Assembly (NCBI RefSeq): GCF_028435365.1
Contig: NZ_JAGTJJ010000003.1
Span: forward strand, 186,001-250,000
DNA from: Polyangium jinanense
GTDB lineage: Bacteria > Myxococcota > Polyangia > Polyangiales > Polyangiaceae
Direction: 5' to 3'
Length of the DNA stretch: 64,000 nucleotides
Shown here: piece by piece, positions 45,801-52,697 of the stretch
Numbering within the stretch: position 1 is the stretch's first letter
How the letters are laid out: every line of letters starts with the position of its first letter
Notes under the pieces: model-generated
Seen by the model: only the letters and a program-made list of their open reading frames with translations
The model's database searches: none
What the model was told of the DNA's origin: nothing
Position numbers and translations under genes: made by a program

Positions 45801-48775
45801 GCCTCGAACCGCCGCTCCCAGAGCGCCGTGGGCACGCCCTGTCGCCGGCCGGGGCGCATGCTCGGCGGGGCGCTTTCCTCCTCCGCCTCGTACGTGGGCG
45901 CGATCTTGCCGTGGGCGATCCGCCTCCAGGGGCTCGCGTCGCGCTCCCGGCAGAAGATGCCCACGGAGGCCTTGCCGGGCCCCTCGGGGGTGGCGATGAC
46001 CTGGAGCATGCCGGGCTCGTGCTCGTGGAGCACGGGCGGGTCGCCGAGCGAGAGATCGACCTCCCACGCCGCGTTCCCGAAGAGCTCCCTCGCGGCGGCG
46101 CACGCCACCTCGACGAGCCCGCCGGAGGAGAGGCGCACGGTCCCGGCGACGCGCTGGACGCCGATGCTGCGGCGGCTCGCATCGTCGAGGACGACCTGCC
46201 ACGTGCGTGTCTCCGGGCGGTCCGCGCGGGGCTCGAGCGCGTGGCCGAGGAGGGGATGGCCGTCCGTCGCCGGGCGCTGCGGAGCGGACCGTGCGGCCTC
46301 GCCAAACCAGTATTTTTGTCGCTGGAATGGATAGGTCGGCAGGGCGATGCGCCGATAGGGGTGCGGCGCATCCATGCCGGTGAAGCGTATTTCCACACCG
46401 CGCACATACAGGGCGGCGAGGGTTTCGTGGAGGACACGAATGGGGGGACGCGAGGGCCGCAGCGATGGAAAAACGGGCGAGGAGGGCGGGGCGGCGGTCC
46501 GCGTCGCGAGCACGGGCGCCGGGCCGATTTCGAGGAGCGCGGTATATCCCTGCGCCGCGAGGTCGTTTGTCGCGGAGCCCACGGACATCCCTTCGCGAAC
46601 CTGACGCTCCCAGTAGGTCGTCGTGCCGAGTGAGCTCGCCGAGAACGCGCCGCCGAGGCTCGGAAGGAAATTCCGTTTCGGAGCGCCGAGCTTCACGCTC
46701 GCGAGCGCTTGCGCGACGGACGCGACGTCCCGGCCTTCGCTTTCGAGGAGACGCGCCCGTGCCGCGGCGAGGCGGACCGCGTCGGGGAGATCGAGCATAC
46801 CGGCGGCCCAGGCGGCCACGCATTCGCCGGTGCCCTGGCCGATCACCGCCGCGGGCTCGATCCCCCACGAGCCCCAGAGCTCGACGAGCGCGTATTGCAG
46901 GGCGAAGAGTGCGAGCTCGGCGTCGACAGCGTCGAGAGGGGCTCGCGCCGCCCCCTCGTCGTGCAGGATCGGCAGGACATGGCGCCCGAGGTGCGCCTGG
47001 ACGGCCTCATCGGCGCGCTCCGCCGCGGCTCGGAGCGCTGGGGGCGCCGCGGCGAGGCTGCCGAGCGCGCCGGCCGCTTGCGCCGCGGTCCCGTCGAGCA
47101 CGAAGGCCACGCGTTTGCGCGCCGGGCCGCCTTCCACGCGCCCGCTGACATAGGCGCTCGGAGCGCCGTCCATGAAATCCGCGAGCTGCCCCGTCACCTC
47201 CGCGACCGTGCCGACGACGGCCGCGAAGCGATGCTCGAAATGCGCCCGCCCGGCGCCGAGTGTATGACAAATGTCGCCGAGGGATTGATCCGGGTGCGAA
47301 CTGACGTGATGGAGCATTTGTTTCGCTCGATCGCGCAGTGCCTCGGGAGTCTTCGCGGAGAGGACGAAGAGGTGCAGCGGCCGCTCGGGTTTGTCCTGGG
47401 CGAGCTGGGCCCGGGGCGGCTCCTCGAGGACGGCGTGGGCATTGGCGCCGCTCAGTCCCGTCGAGCTGACGCCGGCGATCCGGGGCGTCGCGCCGCGCCT
47501 CCACCGGAGCTCCGAGGTCGGAAAGACGAACGGCGTGCCGTCGATCGACGCGTTCGGATTCAGGCTCTCGAAGTGCAGGTTCACCGGGATGGTCTCGTGG
47601 TTCAGCACGAGGACCGTTTTGATGAGCGAGGCCATCCCCGACGCGGCCTCGGCGTGCCCGATGCGGGTCTTGATCGAGCCGAGCACGCATTTCGAGCCAT
47701 CGGGGCGCGGGGGGCCGAGTGCCTCGCGGAGGGCCTCGAGCTCGACCGGGTCCCCGAGCGGAGAGCCATTGCTATGGACCTCGACGTATCCGACCCGCTC
47801 GGGTCCGATCCGCGCGTCCTCGAGCGCCGCGCGGACGCAAGCGGCCTGCGCCTTCGCGTTTGGCGCGGTCAGGCTCGTCGAGCGGCCGCTCTGGTTCATC
47901 GCCGAGCCCCGGACGAGCGCCCAGATTCGATTCTCGCGGCGCTGCGCGTCGGAGAGGCGCTCGAGCACGACGACGCCCACGCCCTCGGCCCGGACATACC
48001 CATTGGCGCGCGCGTCGAACGTGCGGCATCGCCCGTCGGGAGACAGGATCTGGAGCGCCGAGAGGAGATTCGACGTATGGGGCGAGAGAAGCAGGTTCAC
48101 CCCGCCGACGATGGCCAGGTCGCATTCACCCCGGCGCAGGCTTTGGCAGGCCAGGTGCAGGCAAACGAGCGAGGAGGCGCAGGCCGCGTCGATGACCGTG
48201 GTGGGGCCGCGGAGACCGAGATGATGGGCAATGCGACCTGCCACGAACGAAGTGCTGATGCCCGTCGGGACATAGGCCCTCGGCTCGGGCGCATTCGCGG
48301 CGAGCAGGTCCGCGTAATCGTGCGTGCTCGTGCCCACGAAGACGCCCGTCTTGCTGCCGAGGAGGCGATCCGGGGGGATCGCCGCGTCTTCGAGGGCCTC
48401 CCAGGTCACTTCGAGCAGGAGGCGCTGCTGTGGATCCATGTCCGCGGCCTCGTTCCGGCCAATGCCGAAGAAGGGCGCGTCGAACTGGTCCACGTGGTCG
48501 AGGAGGCCGGCCCACCGGGCTGCGGCCTCGGGGGTCGTCGTCGTGGGGGCCCACCGCTCCGGCGGGACTTCCGTGACGGCGTCGATGCCGGCGCGGAGCA
48601 TCTGCCACAACGTCGAGGGGCCCCTGACGCCGCCCGGGAGACGGCATCCGAGCCCGATGATCGCGAGTGGTTCGGTCTTGGCGCGCTCGGCGGCGAGGAG
48701 CTTCGCCTCCATCTTTTCGAGCGCGAGCAGGGCCCGCTCGAGCGTGGAGCCGCCGGAGGGCTGCCGGGAGGTCAC
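42866..48775 (-). CDS. Type I PKS 5: releasing protein with defunct AT, DH and KR
   Basis: 1969 aa, GTG start with GAGG upstream. Docking helix (STLERALLALEKMEAKLLAA) matches that of PKS 4. KS keeps Cys199 (AACASS), the first His (VHSNGS instead of HGTGT) and the second (TRIGHAE). The AT is broken: GHSxGE reads GQGTGE (Gly648 in place of Ser), GQGSQ reads DGTAAQ, and about 75-80 residues including the His motif are missing. DH has VQRVAGTVRLSS instead of DHRVQGEVVFPG, losing His and Pro. KR has TGAESKLG and lacks the Tyr/Asn pair. ACP is intact (Ser1648, GMDS). A type I thioesterase follows with Ser1788 in GYSFGS and His1943 in GDHYTMF. It probably accepts the chain from PKS 4 and releases it. 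It lies on the opposite strand, behind the small helical gene at 48905. Confidence 0.93.
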   Translation of the reverse strand: MTSRQPSGGSTLERALLALEKMEAKLLAAERAKTEPLAIIGLGCRLPGGVRGPSTLWQMLRAGIDAVTEVPPERWAPTTTTPEAAARWAGLLDHVDQFDAPFFGIGRNEAADMDPQQRLLLEVTWEALEDAAIPPDRLLGSKTGVFVGTSTHDYADLLAANAPEPRAYVPTGISTSFVAGRIAHHLGLRGPTTVIDAACASSLVCLHLACQSLRRGECDLAIVGGVNLLLSPHTSNLLSALQILSPDGRCRTFDARANGYVRAEGVGVVVLERLSDAQRRENRIWALVRGSAMNQSGRSTSLTAPNAKAQAACVRAALEDARIGPERVGYVEVHSNGSPLGDPVELEALREALGPPRPDGSKCVLGSIKTRIGHAEAASGMASLIKTVLVLNHETIPVNLHFESLNPNASIDGTPFVFPTSELRWRRGATPRIAGVSSTGLSGANAHAVLEEPPRAQLAQDKPERPLHLFVLSAKTPEALRDRAKQMLHHVSSHPDQSLGDICHTLGAGRAHFEHRFAAVVGTVAEVTGQLADFMDGAPSAYVSGRVEGGPARKRVAFVLDGTAAQAAGALGSLAAAPPALRAAAERADEAVQAHLGRHVLPILHDEGAARAPLDAVDAELALFALQYALVELWGSWGIEPAAVIGQGTGECVAAWAAGMLDLPDAVRLAAARARLLESEGRDVASVAQALASVKLGAPKRNFLPSLGGAFSASSLGTTTYWERQVREGMSVGSATNDLAAQGYTALLEIGPAPVLATRTAAPPSSPVFPSLRPSRPPIRVLHETLAALYVRGVEIRFTGMDAPHPYRRIALPTYPFQRQKYWFGEAARSAPQRPATDGHPLLGHALEPRADRPETRTWQVVLDDASRRSIGVQRVAGTVRLSSGGLVEVACAAARELFGNAAWEVDLSLGDPPVLHEHEPGMLQVIATPEGPGKASVGIFCRERDASPWRRIAHGKIAPTYEAEEESAPPSMRPGRRQGVPTALWERRFEAFGVDTQAFRVDQLWRRDVETLARVTLESGSIAAAVLRAATAIASITHPAAHGRAWMIEAVEGVNVRPTSLEGRAWLRLNWISNDGFTARMSMELVGESRELSGVARRIDVRAEDPAAALRAAGKEPLEGAFVEMVWREMPPPMAPAAAQRRWVVIADAGGVGASLAAKLDAAGDIVVTLPAAGVQQRVDDLALVLGISGPFFGVVYLGALDAAPDDSLSDETLEQALQKGSFALLSVVELLAAQVQVPRLWIVTRGAQAAGGVAAGNFAQAGPWGLGRVLSLERPDMWGGMIDLDPAPNTEEGARLAQILAVAGSEDHLALRGDKRYVARLTRAATPVQEPIEVRPDRTYLLTGAESKLGIEAAHWLVTRGARSLLLVTAATPSDTTERDAAVRALEARGAKILLAQADLTRADVVREALSLATSKLGGVVHAAHAREGGLHRLTSRDSLDALRAAQRQTLLALFSLHAATATLPLDFFIVFSSAPAALGWEGLGADAVGAEYASGLARLRARAGLPATVVHLSFSEEHRAGHMEYEDALLAAGLQGMPPPLALQAAELLASGSPTSTLVAWADWDLFEQSHHARTDRPLFEVLGEARGARTGTATLRRRVAAAELDKARWLVENVVRGEVARVLDLNPTDTPPADRDLLTLGMDSIMGVQLLTSLGAAFGVHLPTSALLTRTTIEGLSQRILGNLRTGDDGAATGPLSRGGLLVEFVREGTRTPFFMAPPSTGSALVFQSLAKELGPDQPFYGFNAPGVDTAEPPCDRIEVIAARYLEELRKVQPRGPYRLGGYSFGSLAAFEMAQVLRRAGERVEALVLGDMPEPSHRRAVRSSIVDLADIFDLPADTETLAASTHEELLTMVAAAVGIRLMLPSTVGESERQLRIFRAHLSSVAAYVPSPYDGPVTLLRAQESARSQARTGVSPDDPSLGWQTVCTQTVRVLDVPGDHYTMFLAPCVTETARALRQVLDELDGR

Positions 48776-48904
48776 GACGCCTCGCGGCCTTGCGTCGATC
48801 GTGAAGGAACGAAAGGCTCAACCATCAGCGACGAAGGCTCCGTCGACGCAGAGGCAAGGCCGGCTTGGAAGACGTGCGAACGAGGTTCGGGGGGAGGTGG
48901 CGGC

Positions 48905-49324
48905 TCAGACCTTCGCGCCCTGCTCGAGACCGATCCGCACGGTGTCCATACACATTCTGCAGTACCAGTTCCGGAAGAACGTAGCGGCCTGGTTGCGGTG
49001 CTTTTCGCTCATCGCCGGAATGAGGACCGATTGAAGCTGTATCGCATTGATCACGATTTGACCTGCGATGGCGGAGAGCGGCTGGCCGCCTGCGACGAGC
49101 CCGGGGACGACGGAGTTCATGTACGTATCCCGGAGCTCCGAGCTCTCCCCGCCGAGGTCCTCGGCCATCATCGCGCGAGCCCCGTCGAAGATCTGCATGA
49201 GGTCTTCCCGCGTATACTTCACGGGGAGGTACGGGTTGTTCGACGTTGCATCGAGCATCGTGTCGGCGATGACGTCACGGTTCCGCGTCCACACTTCGAG
49301 GAGCTCAGTTGCCCACGCTTCCAT
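48905..49324 (-). CDS. Small helical protein A, upstream of PKS 5
   Basis: 139 aa from the ATG at 49324, which has AGGG just upstream; a GTG at 49357 would add 11 residues. Choosing 49324 makes the distance to the shared YxRxDL motif exactly equal to that in the gene at 49781, supporting the start. It is all helical, without signal peptide or membrane helix. The core YTREDLMQIFDG, SVVPGLVAGGQPL is shared with the paralogue. The helical pattern vaguely resembles the non-haem globin-like N-terminal domain of RsbR-type proteins. It is transcribed toward PKS 5 with 129 bp between, so the two are probably one operon. Three Cys/Met-rich helical turns near the end (WYCRMCMDTV) are not shared. Function unknown. 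Confidence 0.75.
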   Translation of the reverse strand: MEAWATELLEVWTRNRDVIADTMLDATSNNPYLPVKYTREDLMQIFDGARAMMAEDLGGESSELRDTYMNSVVPGLVAGGQPLSAIAGQIVINAIQLQSVLIPAMSEKHRNQAATFFRNWYCRMCMDTVRIGLEQGAKV

Positions 49325-49780
49325 AGAGCCCTGGTACCACGGCACCTGTCCGTCCACAAGGGGCTAGCGGGGCGTGGTCCGGGCGCGTTCACGTGGAACC
49401 GAGGCGGAACCATGCGCTTCCGAAGCGCGCCGAGGCACCCGCGTTGTTCAGTAACAAAACGCACAGACGTGTGCGTTGTTCAGCGGCCTTCCCACACGAG
49501 CATGCCGGGCGCTCGGATTATCGCGTCCCGTCATGTATGCGGGATTCTGGCGCGAAAAATTCCTCTTGACAGGTGCGTCGAGTCGTTGGGTGGGTTTGGA
49601 CGGTCCGTACACGCGAGCGCTTCGCGAGGCCCCTCGACAAACCCCTTTTTCTGCCTTTTTACGCCCTGCAGCACGCTTGTCGGGAGGAGTGTGAGGTGGA
49701 TCTTGGGGAGGCATGCTCGACGCCCGGATGGTCCCAGTGAACGGTATTCTCAGGACGTACGTTGGTGGTAGCATGGGTCG
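49325..49780. other. 456-bp divergent intergenic region
   Basis: It separates the two small helical paralogues, which point away from each other. It is lower in GC than the flanking genes and holds the repeat cluster at 49441-49483 described separately. A TTGACA occurs at 49566-49571 on the plus strand but lacks a matching -10 box. No credible gene was seen. This region must carry the promoter for the gene A/PKS 5 unit and for gene B. Confidence 0.55.
49441..49483. promoter_or_regulatory. Direct and inverted repeats, candidate operator
   Basis: The 11-mer GCGTTGTTCAG occurs at 49441-49451 and again at 49473-49483, start-to-start spacing 32 bp, about three helical turns. Between and overlapping them is an inverted repeat AACGCAC-N6-GTGCGTT at 49458-49477. 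So the half-site GCGTT is present three times in alternating orientation. It lies 117-159 bp upstream of the start of small gene A and of PKS 5 beyond it, and about 300 bp upstream of gene B. Such an array is typical of a binding site for a dimeric regulator; the regulator is not in the window. Confidence 0.5.
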
Positions 49781-50218
49781 ATGCTCACCGAAGGCGACCG
49801 TCTGCAGCTCGCTCAATTCGTTCAAGGGAACGTCGAGAAGTACACGGACGCGCTCGCCCGCGCCGTCGAGCTCACGCAGGCGAAGGATTATCAGCGCCAG
49901 GATCTTCACCAGATCATCGCGGGGTACGTCGCGATCATGTCCGAGGCCCTCGTCGAGGATAGCAACGAAAAGCGGACATTCTACCTGGAGACGGTCATCC
50001 CTGGTCTCGTGACGAATGGGGAGACATTGCCCAAGCTCCTTTACGGCGCGGCGAGCGTCAGCCTGATCATCTCCATGGATGTGATGCACGCATTCCCCAG
50101 CGCCTCGCCGAGGAATCTCTCCGACTGGGTCGCCGATTATTTTGCATCGTTCCTCCGAGACATGATGGCCTCCGCGATCGCCACGGTGATGCACCCCCCG
50201 TCGTATTCGTCCCGCTAG
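49781..50218 (+). CDS. Small helical protein B, paralogue of A
   Basis: 145 aa, ATG start. It aligns along its whole length with the protein at 48905: both have 40 residues before the shared motif Y.R.DL.QI, followed by (M).E.L...S..(R)..Y...V.PGLV..G..L. B has YQRQDLHQIIAG and TVIPGLVTNGETL. It is all helical, without signal peptide, membrane helix or metal-binding cluster. It converges on the terpene synthase gene with a 22-bp gap. The two paralogues face away from each other, one toward the releasing PKS and one toward the terpene synthase. Whether they regulate, chaperone or carry substrate for the biosynthetic enzymes is unknown. Confidence 0.72.
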   Translation: MLTEGDRLQLAQFVQGNVEKYTDALARAVELTQAKDYQRQDLHQIIAGYVAIMSEALVEDSNEKRTFYLETVIPGLVTNGETLPKLLYGAASVSLIISMDVMHAFPSASPRNLSDWVADYFASFLRDMMASAIATVMHPPSYSSR

Positions 50219-50240
50219 AAACATCGCTGCTGCGCGACAA

Positions 50241-51212
50241 TCATTCCACAGGCTGCTGGACCGCGACCCTCGGCGGCAACGTGGGAGATACTTGATACCG
50301 CCCGTTGTCATAAGCCCAATCCAGATGGCCACGGAGCAGATGCCCGAGCGCGGTGACGAAGCGGCGCGTGCTCTCGTCGGGATCGTCCTGGCGTAGTCGC
50401 TCCGAAAGCTGGAACCACTGGCGCATGCGCTCGTTGTGCATGCCGATCACGAGCTCCTCCGCCTGCGCGGCGCCGATTCTTTTCTCGCGCATGAGCACGA
50501 GGACGAGGTTGTGGTAATCGCCCTCCTCGAGCTCCCGCGCATACGTGAACAAATCGTTCGCCATTCCCACGAGCAAGCAAGCCAGGCTTTCGAGCTGCGA
50601 GACCTCCGGCCGCTTCCGGGCCGCCGTCCCCGCGGGACGGGCACGATCCGCGTCGGCGAGCTCGATGAGCGGATACAGGCCAATCGTGGTCTTCCGCGCC
50701 TCCAGATAGAGATCCCCGTGCGGGACGAACCGGTTCCGTCGATTGATCGCCTCCCACGCAAAACCGGCGAACAGATCCGCGACCTTGTCGACGAAACGAG
50801 CGAACCAGGCTTCGGAGAACGTATTCGTCATCCGCAGCCGGAGATCCTCGAACGCGTGCGCCATCGGTACGTCGCTCCGCGGCGGCTCGGTCCCACGCAG
50901 GACGCCCACCTGTCGACCTAGCAATGTGGCGGTATCGATCGGATGAACCTCCGCCCGCTCGCTCAGGTCGTCCGTCAGGAAAAACACCGCAAGCCAATCC
51001 GTCGCAATTTGCAACGCTTTGGCATCGATATGGGGGAAAAATCGCGCGGCGAGCGTTCCAAGCTGAATTTTTTCGAGCCGCGCGTAGCCGGTCTCCGTCG
51101 CGAGAAGGTCGTGGCTGCGCGCCCACCGGAGGGTCGCGGCCTGCGCCTCCGCGCCGTTCGGATGGAGCGCCGAAGGTAGCGGACAATATAAGGCAGAACC
51201 CATGAGGTTCAT
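50241..51212 (-). CDS. Class I terpene synthase
   Basis: 323 aa. I chose the ATG at 51212 because GGAGG lies 5 nt upstream; the ATG nine bases later would lose only three residues. It matches bacterial cyclic terpene synthases: an N-terminal CPLPSALHPNG, the aspartate-rich metal motif DDLSE (81-85), the NSE/DTE-type motif NDLFTYARE (219-227, with Asn, Thr and Glu in the Mg-binding positions), and the C-terminal W..(5)..RY pair (Arg305-Tyr306). It should cyclise a linear isoprenoid diphosphate (farnesyl or geranyl); the product is not predictable by eye. No prenyl transferase or P450 is nearby. A candidate promoter lies at 51259-51287. Confidence 0.88.
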   Translation of the reverse strand: MNLMGSALYCPLPSALHPNGAEAQAATLRWARSHDLLATETGYARLEKIQLGTLAARFFPHIDAKALQIATDWLAVFFLTDDLSERAEVHPIDTATLLGRQVGVLRGTEPPRSDVPMAHAFEDLRLRMTNTFSEAWFARFVDKVADLFAGFAWEAINRRNRFVPHGDLYLEARKTTIGLYPLIELADADRARPAGTAARKRPEVSQLESLACLLVGMANDLFTYARELEEGDYHNLVLVLMREKRIGAAQAEELVIGMHNERMRQWFQLSERLRQDDPDESTRRFVTALGHLLRGHLDWAYDNGRYQVSPTLPPRVAVQQPVE

Positions 51213-51554
51213 GAGGCCCTCCAGGCGCGACCGTGTTTTGCCAACGATTCCCACTTCGAGTAGAACGGAGAAAAACCCCAAAGTCAAGGGTGTTGCAGGG
51301 TACGGAAGCACAGCACGGCGCTGCGCTGATCTCGGGGCTCGCACGAATATTCGCAATGCGAGGCTCGGCCAACCGAAAATGGCGCTGGCGGCATTGGTGC
51401 TATTTCCACCGCATCTTATCGAAAAAACGAGGCGCGTTCGGATCGCCGCCGCCCCCCGCGATCCCGATGCGCTGTGCCACACCACGAGACCTCCGTTTCC
51501 CCCGCTCCCTGCCATTGCCCTCCACCCTCGTTCGGTGTCACAACCACGCCCCCG
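51213..51554. other. 342-bp divergent intergenic region
   Basis: It separates the terpene synthase (minus) from the subtilase (plus). It is clearly less GC-rich than its surroundings. It contains the candidate terpene synthase promoter and a perfect 10-bp palindrome CGAATATTCG at 51344-51353, about 60 bp upstream of that promoter's -35 box, which could be an activator site. Apart from these no gene or RNA was recognised; several in-frame extensions of the subtilase into it look noncoding. Confidence 0.5.
51259..51287 (-). promoter_or_regulatory. Candidate housekeeping-type promoter for terpene synthase
   Basis: On the minus strand, TTGACT (51287-51282) is followed after 17 bp by TCTACT (51264-51259). 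The -35 matches five of six and the -10 four of six consensus positions. Transcription would begin about 40 nt before the ATG at 51212, leaving room for the GGAGG ribosome-binding site. Confidence 0.45.
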
Positions 51555-52694
51555 ATGGCCCGCCCCCAGCTCCTCTCCATCCCCGAGCGCCTCGACGCCA
51601 ACCCCCGCTTCACCGGCCGCGGCGTCGTCATCGCCCTCGTCGACAGCGGCTTCTATCCACACCCCGACCTCATGCGTCCGAAGCGCCGTATCAAGGCGTA
51701 CGCCGACGCGACCCGCGACGAGGCCGTCGCCGACGACTTCTTCACGCCGCGCGCCGCGTCCTGGCACGGCACGATGACCGCCTGCACCGCCGCAGGAAAC
51801 GGCTACGTCTCGGGGGGGCGTTACCGCGGGCTCGCCTCGGAAGCCGAGGTCGTGCTCATCAAGGCTCTCAGCAGCGAAGGAAAGATCACGGGCAAGAACG
51901 TCGCCCACGCGATCCGCTTCCCGCTGCGTTATCCGCACCTCGGCATCCGCGTGCTCAACGTGTCGCTCGCCGCGCCGTCGAGTGATCCCGACCAGGCCGA
52001 GGTCGAGGCCGCCGTGGCCGAGGTCGTCGCCGCGGGGATCACGGTTTTCGCGGCCGCAGGCAACACGCCCGGTCGGCCCTCGCGCCCGCCCGCGTCCGCG
52101 CCCGAGGCGATCACCGTGGGCGGGCTCGACGACAAGGGCGAGCGCGAAGGCGACGCGTCGCTCTGGCCGTCGAGCTACGGCACGATCCGCGCGGGCCTCG
52201 ACAAGCCGGACCTCGTCGCCCCCGCGATCTGGGTGCCCGCGCCGATGCTGCCCGGCACGCTCGTCGCACGTGAAGCGGTCGCGCTCTTCCAGCTCCTCTC
52301 CGTGCTCGAGGAGCTCTCCGTGGAGCAGGGCTTTTCCGAGCAGAAGCAGCGCGCGAGCCACGACGAGCGTAGCAGCGTGAACGGGCTCATCGACGCGGTG
52401 AGCGCGCGCATCAACCGGCAGAAGTACATCGGCGTCGACTACCAGCACGTCGACGGGACGTCGTTCGCCGCGCCGATCGCCGCGAGCGTGGCGGCGCAGA
52501 TGCTCGAAGCGAATCCGAGCCTCACGCCCGCGCAGATCCGCGAGGGCCTGCTCGCGACGGCCGCGCCCATGCCGCAATACCCGAAGATCCAGCAGGGCGC
52601 GGGTTTCATCCGGCCGCGTCAGGCCGTGATGTGGGCGCAGCAGAAGAAGCAGGACAAGTTCGTCGCCGTGGTGGAAGAAGGCGCGCTCGAGTAG
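51555..52694 (+). CDS. Subtilisin-like serine protease without signal peptide
   Basis: 379 aa from the ATG at 51555. An upstream in-frame ATG (51474) would add a low-quality Pro-rich leader. The S8 catalytic triad is complete: Asp30 (ALVDSGF), His71 (WHGTM) and Ser303 (DGTSFAAP), with AAAGN forming the oxyanion-hole region. The N-terminus shows no signal peptide or propeptide, so the enzyme is probably cytoplasmic or exported by an unusual route. An extra helical insert lies between the oxyanion region and the serine (~235-290, VSARINRQKYIGVDY in part). It is convergent with the next gene, with 3 bp between stops. Peptide processing is a possible role, but no precursor gene is adjacent. Confidence 0.88.
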   Translation: MARPQLLSIPERLDANPRFTGRGVVIALVDSGFYPHPDLMRPKRRIKAYADATRDEAVADDFFTPRAASWHGTMTACTAAGNGYVSGGRYRGLASEAEVVLIKALSSEGKITGKNVAHAIRFPLRYPHLGIRVLNVSLAAPSSDPDQAEVEAAVAEVVAAGITVFAAAGNTPGRPSRPPASAPEAITVGGLDDKGEREGDASLWPSSYGTIRAGLDKPDLVAPAIWVPAPMLPGTLVAREAVALFQLLSVLEELSVEQGFSEQKQRASHDERSSVNGLIDAVSARINRQKYIGVDYQHVDGTSFAAPIAASVAAQMLEANPSLTPAQIREGLLATAAPMPQYPKIQQGAGFIRPRQAVMWAQQKKQDKFVAVVEEGALE

Positions 52695-52697
52695 CGC

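Noticed and set aside
49566..49594. Promoter built on TTGACA upstream of small gene B
   Set aside because: The positions 16-19 bp downstream are GGTGGGT-like with no resemblance to a -10 box.
51474..51554. A 27-residue N-terminal extension or leader for the subtilase at 51555
   Set aside because: It is a Pro/His-rich stretch without signal-peptide properties and lacks a ribosome-binding site; the conserved part begins after 51555.
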